Shown: positions 8,632-17,253, counted from the first letter of the stretch. The stretch: DNA of 36,680 nt from Bdellovibrionales bacterium CG10_big_fil_rev_8_21_14_0_10_45_34 (GCA_002778785.1 PEZS01000001.1:87552-124231), one strand, 5' to 3'. The notes: generated from the sequence alone by a model not told the origin. Numbers and translations: made by a program.

Positions 8632-9952
8632 AAGTCAATCAGCTAAAATAGCCATTATTGGCAGACCTAATGTTGGCAAATCATCGCTATTCAATTATCT
8701 CGTCGGGCGAAGAGAGGCTCTTGTTAAGAATCAGCCGGGTGTAACAAGAGACATCCACCGGGGAGAGTGCCTCTGGCGGGGCCGAACTATTGAAATCTGG
8801 GACACCGGGGGGGTCAGTGATGAGGGAACCCTTTTAAGTGATCATATTCGAGAGCAGATTGAGCAACTACTGCCTCAAGTGGATTCGGTAATTGCTATGT
8901 TTGATGGCCGTGCTGGTTTGTGTATTGAAGACAGTATTATTTTTAGGATAGCTAAAGAATCTGGATTGCCCGTGCTGTATCTGGTTAACAAAATTGATCA
9001 AAACGATATGACTGAAGACCTGCTTGCCGACTTTTATGAGTTTGGCGTCGATCTGCTTGCGGCAAGTATCGAGCAGCGTTTGGGTGTCGATCAAATAATG
9101 GATTGGATCGATGTAACTCTGCCAGATAAAAGTCAGCTTGAACAAACGCGAAATTTTAGTTTGTCTATCGTAGGTAAGCCAAACGTTGGTAAAAGTAGTC
9201 TTTTCAATGAGCTCTGTGGTTTAAAGCGAGCCGCAGTTGAAGACCAGCCCGGCACCACGACAGACGTGAACGTGATACCTATTAAGATCAACGAGATAGA
9301 AATTGATCTGATCGACACCGCCGGAGTTAGGCGCCCGTCAAAAGTAGAAGATCACCTTGAGAAACTCTCTGCGATGAGATCCGAAGAGGCCATTGCAAAA
9401 TCACGGTTGGTAATGATTGTCGTCGATGCTTTGGTGGGGCCCACTGGGCAGGACGCCAGACTCTGTGAACATGCCATTGAGGCGAACACGGCCGTTTTGT
9501 TGGTGGTTAACAAGATGGATCTTCTTTACGAAGCGGGCAAAACAAAAAAAGACATTATCGAAGAAATCGAAAAGGTGTTCCATTTTTTTGAAGATATACC
9601 CTATGTATTTTTGAGTGTGAAAAATAGAAGCGGAATTGGCGATTTAAAAGAGATGATTGTAAGCCTCAAAGAAAAATTGGAGCGACGGATACCTACGCCA
9701 GAGCTCAATGATTTTTTCGTACGTGTTATACGAAAGGCTCCGGCACCCGTTCATCGTAGTAAAGATGTGAAGTTCTACTACCTCACACAAACGAATCAGC
9801 TCCCACCTAGCTTTATCGCTTTTGTTAATTACCCAGAGGGAGTAACACCCTCATATCGGCGATTTTTGGCAAAACAAATCAAATCAGCATTTCATTTGGA
9901 GTCCGTACCAGTTCGAATTTTTGCTATGAAGAAAGGTGGAAGAGAACTTTGA
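8615..9952 (+). CDS. der: Double-GTPase ribosome assembly factor Der (EngA)
   Basis: About 445 residues with two tandem GTPase domains and a C-terminal KH-like domain; it acts in large-subunit assembly. From the TTG at 8615, domain one has GRPNVGKSS at 16-24 and NKID at 125-128. Domain two has GKPNVGKSS at 187-195, DTAG at 234-237 and NKMD at 299-302. TTG 8615 is preferred because an AGAGAGGTGGG ribosome site sits just upstream, inside the end of era, and because it leaves the normal short N-terminus. An ATG at 8588 would add nine residues without a ribosome site. The last bases overlap the next start (TTGA). Confidence 0.96.
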   Translation: MEASSKSQSAKIAIIGRPNVGKSSLFNYLVGRREALVKNQPGVTRDIHRGECLWRGRTIEIWDTGGVSDEGTLLSDHIREQIEQLLPQVDSVIAMFDGRAGLCIEDSIIFRIAKESGLPVLYLVNKIDQNDMTEDLLADFYEFGVDLLAASIEQRLGVDQIMDWIDVTLPDKSQLEQTRNFSLSIVGKPNVGKSSLFNELCGLKRAAVEDQPGTTTDVNVIPIKINEIEIDLIDTAGVRRPSKVEDHLEKLSAMRSEEAIAKSRLVMIVVDALVGPTGQDARLCEHAIEANTAVLLVVNKMDLLYEAGKTKKDIIEEIEKVFHFFEDIPYVFLSVKNRSGIGDLKEMIVSLKEKLERRIPTPELNDFFVRVIRKAPAPVHRSKDVKFYYLTQTNQLPPSFIAFVNYPEGVTPSYRRFLAKQIKSAFHLESVPVRIFAMKKGGREL

Positions 9953-11406
9953 ATAATTCTCTTTCGCGGCGGCAGCGGTATCGTTTCTATTTGATGGCTC
10001 TTGTCACGTCGATTGGAATCGGAAACCTTTGGCGATTCCCTTATGCAGTGGCAGCTAAAGGAGGCGGGGGCTTACTTATATATCTGGCACTCACACTCTT
10101 CATAGGTCTTCCTATACTTATCGGAGAGTTGCTCGTAGGTAGAATGGTCCTTGCGAAGGAGCCCGAAAGCGAAATGTGGAGACGTTCATCGGCGCGTGAG
10201 GATGACGGCGATCAAAAGTTGAATTGGCTACGCAGTCGGTATACCCAAATCTTGCATCAAAGTTTGCGAGTCTGCTCACTCTTGGTTGGAGTTCTCTACG
10301 CTATTGTCAGTAGCTGGGTGCTTTTTATAACTATCCAGTATGGGCGGGCCTTTTTGATTGATTCCGCTGTGCAAGTGGACCTAGCCTTTCGAGACTTTCA
10401 GGCCAGCCTTCTCGCAAGAGTGCTCTACGTTATGCTTCACATTGTTATTTGTGGACTTGTGCTATATCACGACCGAAAGCGGAGCTTCGAGCGTCGTTTA
10501 ACTTGGGTCATGCCGTTGTTTGGTGTGCTGTGTATTTACATACTTGTACGTGCGCTCTCGCTACCCGGAATGCCAGATGCACTGAAGTTCTTGTTTTATC
10601 CGGACTTTCGAAGTTTTGAATTGTCTTGGATATTCGAAATCATCGGGCAGGTTGCCTTTAGTCTGAGCCTTGGAATGGGGACAATGGTGTTAGTGGGAGG
10701 ACTCCTCGAAAAAGATGATCAAGTCGGGTCGGAGGGCTTTAGGATTTCTATTACAGATACGATTGTCTCCATTGGGGCAAGTCTGCTGATTTTGCCTGTC
10801 GTGTTTTCGGTGGGTAACATCCCTACTGGCTCTTCTTTGGTGGTTTTCGAAACCGTTCCGATTCTTCTCAGCCAATCCTTCTTTGGTAAAGGTCTGGGCC
10901 TTTTGTTCTTTTTGATTTTGTATCTCACCACGGTGGCAGGGAGTGTTGCGTTGATCCGGGCCGGTTTGGTGAAATGGAACCTGAGCTCCAGCGTAGAGCG
11001 CAGCACCTACGAGCCAGATTTGGCAAGTAATCTTCCGCTCAGGTTTTTGTGGAAACGTGTAACGAGCGACTGGGGAACAGGTCTTTTCTTTGTGAGCCAG
11101 ATCATATTGGCGTTAGGCTTGTTACTAGTTATTACTTTGCCAAACCCTCGAGCTGCGGCAATCGCCTTTAGAGCAGCTGATATCGTGATAATTGATTGGC
11201 TTTTGCCGCTCATGGTCTTTTTTATGTCTCTCTTTTTGGGATGGATCGTGCCTCGTGATGAATTAGAAAAGCGATTTGTTGATCCCTCAGAAAGAACGAC
11301 TCACCTGATGTTTACCTATTGGCGATTGCTTGTGCGATGGGGAATCCCAATTGTACTATTCATTGGCTTGGCAATGAACCTCTCTTTTCAGATAAAAGCC
11401 CCATAG
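9949..11406 (+). CDS. Neurotransmitter:sodium symporter family (SNF) transporter
   Basis: A 485-residue inner-membrane transporter with about eleven to twelve hydrophobic segments. The first membrane segment carries the family signature SIGIGNLWRFPYA with the following GGGG, which lines the Na+ and substrate sites in LeuT-type proteins. Bacterial members mostly import amino acids with sodium; the substrate cannot be read from the sequence. The start is TTG at 9949, overlapping the der stop, with GGTGGAAGAG as ribosome site. Its position at the end of the rnc-era-der operon suggests cotranscription rather than shared function. Confidence 0.92.
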   Translation: MNNSLSRRQRYRFYLMALVTSIGIGNLWRFPYAVAAKGGGGLLIYLALTLFIGLPILIGELLVGRMVLAKEPESEMWRRSSAREDDGDQKLNWLRSRYTQILHQSLRVCSLLVGVLYAIVSSWVLFITIQYGRAFLIDSAVQVDLAFRDFQASLLARVLYVMLHIVICGLVLYHDRKRSFERRLTWVMPLFGVLCIYILVRALSLPGMPDALKFLFYPDFRSFELSWIFEIIGQVAFSLSLGMGTMVLVGGLLEKDDQVGSEGFRISITDTIVSIGASLLILPVVFSVGNIPTGSSLVVFETVPILLSQSFFGKGLGLLFFLILYLTTVAGSVALIRAGLVKWNLSSSVERSTYEPDLASNLPLRFLWKRVTSDWGTGLFFVSQIILALGLLLVITLPNPRAAAIAFRAADIVIIDWLLPLMVFFMSLFLGWIVPRDELEKRFVDPSERTTHLMFTYWRLLVRWGIPIVLFIGLAMNLSFQIKAP

Positions 11407-11493
11407 CCAGTGACACCATTTAAGCGTTGAGTCCTGCACAAACTTCAGAATTTACGGTTGTCTTTTTACCGATACCTACCATAGACTTTGAAT

Positions 11494-12300
11494 ATGGCTT
11501 TAACTGTGTATTTTAAAATCCTTAGTTCTTTAAAATCTAGAGTATGTCTTCTAGCGATGTTTGTTGTGATGTCTTGGCATCCCGCAAATGTTTTCGGATC
11601 TACGTCAACATGGAACACTGAGAGCTGGATACACAACGCTGCCGACGCACGACCTTTTTTGGTTGGACAAGTTGAGAACGAGTCGGGTGACGGTTATGAT
11701 CCATTTTCGGATTTCAGTGATTTTGAAGATGCTTCCGAAGAAGAGGCCGATGTAAACTTCTTCAGAAATGGTAGATTTTTTTCGTTGGGCTTGCTTGGAG
11801 GTTATCGAGTTTTCACCTCTGTTCTCGGTGAAATATATCAACCAGCTCCCTACTTCGGCCTTTTCATGAATTTCTTTTTTGATTTAAGGTTCGCGCTGCA
11901 GCTCGCCTATTTGACTGGCGATCACAACTACAGTGTACAAGGCCTAGCGGGCACGGTGACAATTCAGAATATCAATGTAGGTGCTAAATACTTTCTGAAC
12001 ACGCAGAACGTCACTCGTGGTCTTGCCCTGTTCAATCCTTATCTGTTGATTGGACTAGCGCAAGTATACCGCATTCAGCGGGTAACCGGGTCTCAGGGTA
12101 CATCTAGAGACGCCGCATTGGCGTTTGAAGGTGGACTGGGGTCAGAGTTCCCATTGATGCAAGGTAAAATGTTTTGCGGAATTGAAGCTACCTATCAGTA
12201 CGTAAACTTTCCTGATGAGGGCAATCCAATAGGCGGTACAAACGTGTACCCACAAGGCGATATCGTTCGCTTCTTGGCAAGTCTCGGTATTAATTTTTAG
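11494..12300 (+). CDS. Outer-membrane beta-barrel protein, unknown role
   Basis: A 268-residue exported protein. A signal peptide ends near the VFGS motif (about residue 35). An acidic stretch rich in Asp, Glu and Ser follows (DPFSDFSDFEDASEEEAD), then alternating amphipathic strands typical of a small barrel. The protein ends in LGINF; a terminal Phe is the usual signal for outer-membrane insertion by BAM. No family is recognised with certainty. The ATG at 11494 and a TTG six bases upstream (11488) are both possible starts, and no clear ribosome site is seen. It stands alone, 87 bases after the symporter and convergent with the patatin gene. Confidence 0.78.
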   Translation: MALTVYFKILSSLKSRVCLLAMFVVMSWHPANVFGSTSTWNTESWIHNAADARPFLVGQVENESGDGYDPFSDFSDFEDASEEEADVNFFRNGRFFSLGLLGGYRVFTSVLGEIYQPAPYFGLFMNFFFDLRFALQLAYLTGDHNYSVQGLAGTVTIQNINVGAKYFLNTQNVTRGLALFNPYLLIGLAQVYRIQRVTGSQGTSRDAALAFEGGLGSEFPLMQGKMFCGIEATYQYVNFPDEGNPIGGTNVYPQGDIVRFLASLGINF

Positions 12301-12311
12301 GTTAACATAGG

Positions 12312-13472
12312 TTAAGTTGCTTGAGTGAGCCAGTGCTGGATGGCGGCTTTGTCTTTACGGACGTCATTGTAACCAAGATCCAGCAATTCACGGGTGAAAG
12401 TTTTTTCAAACAGAATATAGCTTGCAAGCTCGCTCGTCTCCTCTTTGCTTCCGAGACCGGCTAACAAGAATTCCACCGTGGTCGGAAAGTGTGAGAGATT
12501 TCTTTCTACTACGAGCTTCGCGATATCATGACTTGGCCGAATGACTTGAAAGTCCACGAGAGTGTAATCAGATCTGTCAGTCACCAAATCAGACTTTATG
12601 GCAGATAGCATTTCGTTAATGTGATGAATTCTCTCGATATCGACATCAAGAGTATCAAAAAAAAGTGCATTGAGAATTTGGCCTGAAATCCGGGCAATGC
12701 CTGGTGGTTGATCAAGACCGATACCGGAGAGCTCGTGCGGGCCCCTTACGCCGATAACGAGTAGCTTTTTAGCTCCCATATGAATGAGTGGAGATACCGG
12801 AGATAAGTTTCTGAAAGATCCGTCGGCGCAGTACTCGCCTTCGACTTTAACAGTAGGGAAGAGAACTGGGATGGCGCAGCTGGCTAGTACCTTTTGCTCG
12901 TCAATCTTTGTGTGCTGGGAACATCGGCGTCGTTTTTGCCAGCCGATTTCGGGGGGAGCAATGATGTACGAAACAGTCTTACCTTCTGAGTAATTGTAGG
13001 CCGAGACAGAGAATCCTCGAAACAGTTGTGCCTCAAAGTTTTTATGAATCTGATGAAAATCTATGTTTTCTTTAAGGTATTGTTTAAGTGGCTCGGTATC
13101 TAAAAGAAAGTTGGCGCGCGACTTAGAAAACTTTCCACCAAAGGAGAGATCCTTAATCCATTTTACACTATTTCTGCCTAGCGAGACGGCATCCGTTTTG
13201 TAAACCTTTGACGGCGTGATTGTGTTCCACAAGTCGACAAGTCGCTGGGCTTGCTCAAGCAAGCTCGCCTTTGCACTGGCCATAAAGCAAGTATTAATAG
13301 CGCCAGCGCTAACTCCGGACCAATAGGATATCGGGTTCTTCGGAAAGCCGAGGCTCTCTATGATTTCAGCAACAGCAAGAAGGGCTCCTGCTTGGTAGCT
13401 GCCCCGCGCGCCGCCGCCGGTTAGACTAATTCCGAGCACTGGTTCGTCGGGGCTCGCACTATTTGGTTTCAT
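12312..13472 (-). CDS. Patatin-like phospholipase
   Basis: A 386-residue cytoplasmic-looking serine hydrolase of the patatin group, which cleaves acyl chains from phospholipids or other lipids. The oxyanion-hole segment GGGARGSYQAG is at 19-29. The catalytic serine is S55 in GVSAGA, and the catalytic aspartate is D217 in ADGSFRNLSP (DGS in place of the common DGG or DGA). There is no signal peptide. The C-terminal 150 residues are less conserved and may set specificity. It is transcribed toward the barrel protein gene with only 11 bases between the stops. Confidence 0.93.
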   Translation of the reverse strand: MKPNSASPDEPVLGISLTGGGARGSYQAGALLAVAEIIESLGFPKNPISYWSGVSAGAINTCFMASAKASLLEQAQRLVDLWNTITPSKVYKTDAVSLGRNSVKWIKDLSFGGKFSKSRANFLLDTEPLKQYLKENIDFHQIHKNFEAQLFRGFSVSAYNYSEGKTVSYIIAPPEIGWQKRRRCSQHTKIDEQKVLASCAIPVLFPTVKVEGEYCADGSFRNLSPVSPLIHMGAKKLLVIGVRGPHELSGIGLDQPPGIARISGQILNALFFDTLDVDIERIHHINEMLSAIKSDLVTDRSDYTLVDFQVIRPSHDIAKLVVERNLSHFPTTVEFLLAGLGSKEETSELASYILFEKTFTRELLDLGYNDVRKDKAAIQHWLTQAT

Positions 13473-13527
13473 GTTTTTTTTGCACTCGGTGTTTCGTCAA
13501 ATGGAGATACCTTTAATCGAACTTAAT

Positions 13528-14082
13528 CTAGAAGTAAAAAATCATTCCTGCGTTGAGAGGATGATGCGCAATAGTGCGAAATCGCACTTCACTAGAAATG
13601 GATACCACTCCAAATCCGGCTTCAAAGGTTAAGCCGAGATTTTCAAGTCCTGAAAAGAAAAACTCAGCTCCAAATGTTGCCATCAGCTCGTACCCAGATT
13701 CATTAGTGGTTGAGACTTTTTGGCTGATAAGGCCGCCGCCCCCGCCCATATAGAAATTCATGTTGGGCTCTTCAAATACAATGCGCCTTATTTGAACAAG
13801 TAAGCCAAACTTAGAGTTTGTGTCGCCTGAGTCTATTCCGAGTGCTGCAGACAGCCCAATCTCACGGCTGGGGTAATACTGAGTTTTTACAGATGGAACG
13901 TTATTGTAGAGTTGATTCGAATACCCGATGCCTAAGCGGCTCGTCATATCTTTAGCGAAGGCCGCCGTTCCTGAACTCAAAGATATTAGCATTACCAGAA
14001 GGAGCCCGCGAAGTAGACTCAAAGATAACGGATTTGATAAAAGGAAATAGCGAATGAGAGTTCTCAACGAACCTTGTCCCAT
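13528..14082 (-). CDS. Small outer-membrane beta-barrel protein
   Basis: A 184-residue exported protein. A long hydrophobic leader with an AFAKD cleavage region near residue 44 precedes alternating amphipathic strands, a GGGGG turn, and a C-terminal MIFYF, the aromatic end expected for BAM insertion. Eight strands would fit the length. It is not assigned to a known family. The start ATG at 14082 has AGGAG seven bases upstream. It lies upstream of the patatin gene in the same direction, with a 55-base gap, so the two could share a transcript. Confidence 0.78.
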   Translation of the reverse strand: MGQGSLRTLIRYFLLSNPLSLSLLRGLLLVMLISLSSGTAAFAKDMTSRLGIGYSNQLYNNVPSVKTQYYPSREIGLSAALGIDSGDTNSKFGLLVQIRRIVFEEPNMNFYMGGGGGLISQKVSTTNESGYELMATFGAEFFFSGLENLGLTFEAGFGVVSISSEVRFRTIAHHPLNAGMIFYF

Positions 14083-14232
14083 ATTTTGCTCCTGCTCAAG
14101 TTGCCTAGCTCTTATGTTATTGTGTCAGAACTATCTATTCTCTACTTAAGATCAAATCGCTAACTGCTTAAATTTTCAAGATTTTTCTTGCAATAGGAGG
14201 CAATTTTGGCAGATTGTCTACCTTCAGGCCAT

Positions 14233-14308
14233 GGGCGTGTAGCTCAGTTGGGAGAGCGGAAGCATGGCATGTTTCAGGTCGCAGGTTCGATCCCTGTCAC
14301 GTCCACCA
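14233..14308 (+). tRNA. tRNA-Ala (GGC)
   Basis: A 76-base cloverleaf with encoded CCA. The acceptor GGGCGTG/CACGTCC contains the G3:U70 pair that identifies alanine tRNAs. The anticodon loop ATGGCAT gives anticodon GGC, and the T-arm is GCAGG-TTCGATC-CCTGT. A hairpin with a T-run follows at 14394. The last 12 bases are overlapped by the 3' end of a minus-strand ORF that ends in a recombinase-like tail, so this tRNA is a likely former integration site. Confidence 0.96.
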
Positions 14309-15067
14309 ATTTCCACAATAGGCAACTTTTGGAACGAAAGACTGCCAGTTGGCCGGAACTTCTGATTTTGATGGTTTTAGTTTTGGTTTAGGAAAGGCTT
14401 CAGGGAGATCCCCCGAAGCCTTTTTTGTTTGAATTGATGGATTTGAACGGGCCGATTCGGCCAAATAATAGAAACCTTCGAGCCGGTCATCCTTCAAAAA
14501 GATGACATCGAATAATCCCCTGAGCAGCCTTTTTTTCAAAGCCTCGCTGGACTTAGCAAGTCCCTTTTTGAACTTTACTAAACGCTCTTCGATTCCTTGA
14601 ACGGCCACATTTGTATCCACTGAATCGGATCTTCTTGTCTGAAGATCTTCAAATAGCTCGACGATTTTCTTTCTATCAAGCGCCAACTTATCGAGCCTCT
14701 CGCTTGCCAATCGCGCAGCGTTCTGACTGATGGTATTTTGCATTTGGAACTTAAATACAGATTCAATTTCAAGTTCAACTGCAGCTACTTTCTTTTCAAC
14801 CCTCGCAATTTCCCGATCTAGATCTTTACCATTGTCTTTTAGAGACGATTGAATTGTTTTTTCGAGCGCCTTAAAATGGCCGGATCGCCAAACCACTTCG
14901 TCGTCATGCTTGTCCTGATGGTTCTGCCTATTCTCTTTTGACACAAACGGCTTTCTCGCAAAAAAACCCAATTTCTTAACCCCAATTTGAGTTACGGTTG
15001 ATCCAGCAATCGAAGCACGCGAAAATTTTCCGGTGGGTATTGAATCCACGTCTTTACGTTTTGTCAT
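14297..15067 (-). CDS. Chimeric ORF: ABC1-kinase N-terminus fused to recombinase C-terminus
   Basis: A 256-residue open frame that appears to join two unrelated gene pieces. Residues 1 to about 57 resemble the N-terminus of ABC1/UbiB-type kinases (DSIPTGKFSRASIAGSTVTQ, the segment ahead of the kinase fold); the whole kinase domain is missing. Residues about 58-215 resemble the C-terminus of a large serine recombinase: a long coiled coil (REIARVEKKVAAVELEIE and on) and a closing segment RGLFDVIFL. The catalytic domain is absent. The last codons run 12 bases into the tRNA-Ala gene. The start overlaps the end of the TetR remnant by four bases (ATGA), as in intact TetR–ABC1 operons. It is most likely non-functional. 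The two family assignments come from pattern recognition. Confidence 0.6.
   Translation of the reverse strand: MTKRKDVDSIPTGKFSRASIAGSTVTQIGVKKLGFFARKPFVSKENRQNHQDKHDDEVVWRSGHFKALEKTIQSSLKDNGKDLDREIARVEKKVAAVELEIESVFKFQMQNTISQNAARLASERLDKLALDRKKIVELFEDLQTRRSDSVDTNVAVQGIEERLVKFKKGLAKSSEALKKRLLRGLFDVIFLKDDRLEGFYYLAESARSNPSIQTKKASGDLPEAFPKPKLKPSKSEVPANWQSFVPKVAYCGNWWT
14394..14426 (+). terminator. Rho-independent terminator after tRNA-Ala
   Basis: The arm AAGGCTTC-GGG pairs with CCC-GAAGCCTT around a short AGAT-containing loop and is followed by TTTTTT. Its orientation suits the tRNA-Ala transcript 86 bases upstream. The same bases are coding on the opposite strand for the tail of the chimeric ORF. 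Confidence 0.8.
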
Positions 15068-15450
15068 AACTTACGTACTCCTTTCTTTTTTTGAGCGGGC
15101 TCAGGTTTCTTTTCCATAAACTGACGTTTTAATTTCGTGAGATCAAAATTGCGCTCTGAAGCAGGCCTTATTTTAGATAAGATATGCTCACGCACCATGT
15201 ATTGGACAAGGTCCACACCTTTATTTAAAAGGTTACTTTTGAGCATGGCTATAATGAGGCCCAAAGTCATGTCGATCAACTGAGTTGTGCTAGTTGTATT
15301 TACCGATTCATCTTTAAGCCAATAATAGGTAACCCCTATTGAGTAATCCCAGAAAAGTTCGTAAAGAAATGTTTTAAAGGGTGGTTCCTCAAATTCTCCG
15401 ACCTCGACAGCTTGAACGTGAGCAGAAAGCCACTTATGAACGGAGCCCTC
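15064..15450 (-). pseudogene. TetR-family regulator remnant, 5' end missing
   Basis: The minus strand is open from about 15501 to 15064. From about 15438 leftward it reads like the ligand-binding C-terminus of a TetR regulator (for example FKTFLYELFWDYSIGVTYYW, then TTQLIDMTLGLI, then EHILSKI and a Lys-rich tail). The helix-turn-helix half is absent: the frame has no start codon upstream and runs into the oppositely oriented histidine-kinase gene. Only short translations from TTG 15279 or ATG 15270 (71 or 68 residues) are possible. The ATGA overlap with the ABC1-like head supports a former TetR–ABC1 operon, now broken. Confidence 0.65.
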
Positions 15451-16353
15451 AGGCAGATCAGCTCGATAGTTGATGATCTTATCATGAAATATAAGGAGCA
15501 GTCAAAGGGAGCTACTGTTCCTGCGTTGAAACCGGCAGATTTGCATGAGCTGGTTTTTCAAACCGTCGCAGATAAGAGGATCGAGCATCAAGCGGAGTTA
15601 AAAGTAACTGTGATCGGCAACCCAGCCATGTATATGGGCAAAGTGGATCCGACGGGATTTACACGCGTATTCTCAAATATTCTAAACAATGCGGTAGAAG
15701 CCTCGGCGGGTATGTCAGAATGCATCGAGGTCACTCTTAGGACTGAACATTCAAACATGAAAATTGATGTCCGAGACGGTGGCCCTGGCATCAGTTCCGA
15801 TTTGCTGCCACGCTTTGGTAAGGAACCGTTGGATCCTAAGCACTCCGACGGACTCGGAATCGGATTATTTCACGCGTTTCAAACCGTTCACGAATGGGAC
15901 GGACGGATTCGGATTCAGTCGGAAGTCGGCACGGGTACTACGGTATCAATCTTAATTCCGCTCTGCGAGACTTCAACCTCTGAAGTTTCAAATGTCGGTG
16001 TTCAAAGTACAACGCCCGAACTGGCCCTTATCGAAGATAATGACTACATTCGGAAACTTTGGTCGCTAGATGCCAAGGCAGCGAATATGCAAATTGTAAC
16101 TTTTAAATCGGCTTCGGACTTTATCGAGGCCAACATCGCCAAGTGGGTACCGGTCTACATTGATCAGAATCTCGGGCACGAAGATACCGGCCTCGTCGTC
16201 GCTGCGGACCTGAATCAGATCGGGTATCAAAATTTACATCTGGCTACAGCAGACCTAGATTTAAAAGATTTCGAACTACCAAATTACATTAAATCAATTC
16301 AGGGCAAACAATTTCCCGCACCGAGTTTATTTGTCTCTGGTAGTCGTGATTGA
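15439..16353 (+). CDS. Hybrid histidine kinase fragment: HATPase plus receiver domain
   Basis: About 304 residues. The first part (ALRQISSIVDDLIMKYK) looks like the second helix of a dimerisation domain. A HATPase_c domain follows, with its N box (FSNILNNAVEAS), G1 box (DVRDGGPGIS) and G2 box (SDGLGIGLF). The last 110 residues form a receiver-like domain with the acidic pair in IEDND and the phosphoacceptor Asp in VYIDQNLG. The phosphorylated-histidine helix and any sensor region are missing, and the start abuts the TetR remnant, so the gene seems 5'-truncated. ATG 15439 and TTG 15412 are possible starts without good ribosome sites. It could still act as a phosphatase or a decoy, but loss of function is more likely. 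Confidence 0.75.
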   Translation, partial: NGALRQISSIVDDLIMKYKEQSKGATVPALKPADLHELVFQTVADKRIEHQAELKVTVIGNPAMYMGKVDPTGFTRVFSNILNNAVEASAGMSECIEVTLRTEHSNMKIDVRDGGPGISSDLLPRFGKEPLDPKHSDGLGIGLFHAFQTVHEWDGRIRIQSEVGTGTTVSILIPLCETSTSEVSNVGVQSTTPELALIEDNDYIRKLWSLDAKAANMQIVTFKSASDFIEANIAKWVPVYIDQNLGHEDTGLVVAADLNQIGYQNLHLATADLDLKDFELPNYIKSIQGKQFPAPSLFVSGSRD

Positions 16354-16599
16354 TTTTTCCATCAACTTACCCAGACTCTCTAAAAGTTGTTGAGCAAATG
16401 TTTCAGATGCTTTGCTAGTAAGAAGCTCAGGGATCACTTGCTTTCGCAACCACATCCGCCGGCGCCCCACACAAAGCGTGAAGGCCCGAATTAATAGCTA
16501 AGTTACAATCTTAACTTTTGTACGGCAAGTAAGCTGCTGAATTCAATGACCCTTTATGCCTGGCCAGTGTCCCAAATAGATCCAATTACCGAAAATATT

Positions 16600-16628
16600 T
16601 TGCATTATGGACCACTTGGTCCTATACT
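16600..16628 (+). promoter_or_regulatory. tetR promoter, predicted leaderless
   Basis: A -35 TTGCAT (16600-16605) and a -10 TATACT (16623-16628) are separated by exactly 17 bases. The start codon ATG lies at 16635, seven bases after the -10, which is where transcription should begin. No ribosome site precedes it, so the transcript is probably leaderless. The operator palindrome fills most of the spacer. Confidence 0.7.
16609..16622. promoter_or_regulatory. TetR operator O1 (perfect palindrome in the tetR promoter)
   Basis: GGACCA-CT-TGGTCC is a perfect 6+6 inverted repeat with a two-base centre, placed between the -35 and -10 boxes of tetR. Binding there would block RNA polymerase, giving negative autoregulation. 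A matching site with the same architecture lies after tetR. Confidence 0.75.
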
Positions 16629-16634
16629 ATTTTT

Positions 16635-17222
16635 ATGACTGTCGGAAGACCCGTGGAATTTGACAAAGAAAAGGTACTTAACGCGGCGATGAGCGCGTTC
16701 TGGTCCCAAGGCTTCGAGGGGACGTCATTGCAGGAGTTGTTGCAGGTCACTGGGCTTTCAAAAAGCAGTCTGTATCAAGCCTTCGGGGACAAAGAGGACC
16801 TGTTTCTTTTATGCTTGGACCAGTACACTTCTAGCACAAAGGACAAGTTACTGGCTCAGCTAAGCTTAAGTGATTCTGGTTTATACTTTATCAAACAGGT
16901 TTTGCTTTCGGCTGCGGATGAGGCAAAATCTCGTTCTTTACCCAAGGGCTGTATGATTATGAATACAGCTACCGAGTTTGCTCAAAATAATCCTGTGGTA
17001 TCTAAATATGTTAACAAAGGAATCGAAGCCTTTAAATTTGTGTTTCTAACTGCCCTGAAAAAAGCGGTGGCTCAACGAGAGATTCCCGAAAACTCAAATT
17101 TGGATCAAATGGCCGCGTTTGTTGTAAGCAGCATGAGCGGAATTAAGTCGATGGTAAAAGCCGGCGCACACAAGAGAGATATTGAGAATCTTGTCAAATT
17201 TGTCATGAAGTCTATGAATTAG
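16635..17222 (+). CDS. TetR/AcrR-family repressor
   Basis: A 195-residue one-component regulator. Residues about 5-55 form the TetR helix-turn-helix (LNAAMSAFWSQGFEGTSLQE, then TGLSKSSLYQAFGDKEDLF). The rest is a ligand-binding domain related to those of NemR- or AcuR-like repressors (PKGCMIMNTATEFA segment with a cysteine). The ligand is unknown; linkage to an AhpD-like protein and a glutaredoxin suggests a reactive electrophile or a thiol or oxidative signal. Two palindromes of the form GGACCR-NN-YGGTCC, one before and one after the gene, are its probable operators, so it should repress itself and the downstream pair. Confidence 0.93.
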   Translation: MTVGRPVEFDKEKVLNAAMSAFWSQGFEGTSLQELLQVTGLSKSSLYQAFGDKEDLFLLCLDQYTSSTKDKLLAQLSLSDSGLYFIKQVLLSAADEAKSRSLPKGCMIMNTATEFAQNNPVVSKYVNKGIEAFKFVFLTALKKAVAQREIPENSNLDQMAAFVVSSMSGIKSMVKAGAHKRDIENLVKFVMKSMN

Positions 17223-17239
17223 TTTTTTTGACCAATTCG

Positions 17240-17253
17240 GGACCGAACGGTCC
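17240..17253. promoter_or_regulatory. TetR operator O2 upstream of the AhpD-like gene
   Basis: GGACCG-AA-CGGTCC is a perfect inverted repeat with the same layout as O1, 18 bases after the tetR stop and 105 bases before the next start codon. A possible -35 TTGACC sits at 17228-17233; the -10 is unclear. A further half-site GGACCG appears at about 17270-17275. Confidence 0.7.

Larger units (their letters stand above)
16354..16634. other. Gap with a short unassigned minus-strand reading frame
   Basis: This 281-base gap separates the kinase fragment from tetR. The minus strand is open from 16497 to 16327 and could start at GTG 16470 or ATG 16455. The ATG version would give 42 residues (MWLRKQVIPELLTSKASET and on), which I do not recognise; it may be the tail of another broken gene. 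The right 35 bases hold the tetR promoter and operator. Confidence 0.4.

Noticed and set aside
14233-14308. Second attachment site (copy of the tRNA-Ala 3' end) bounding an island
   Set aside because: I looked for another copy of the T-arm to CCA sequence further right and saw none, so island borders cannot be claimed from this window.
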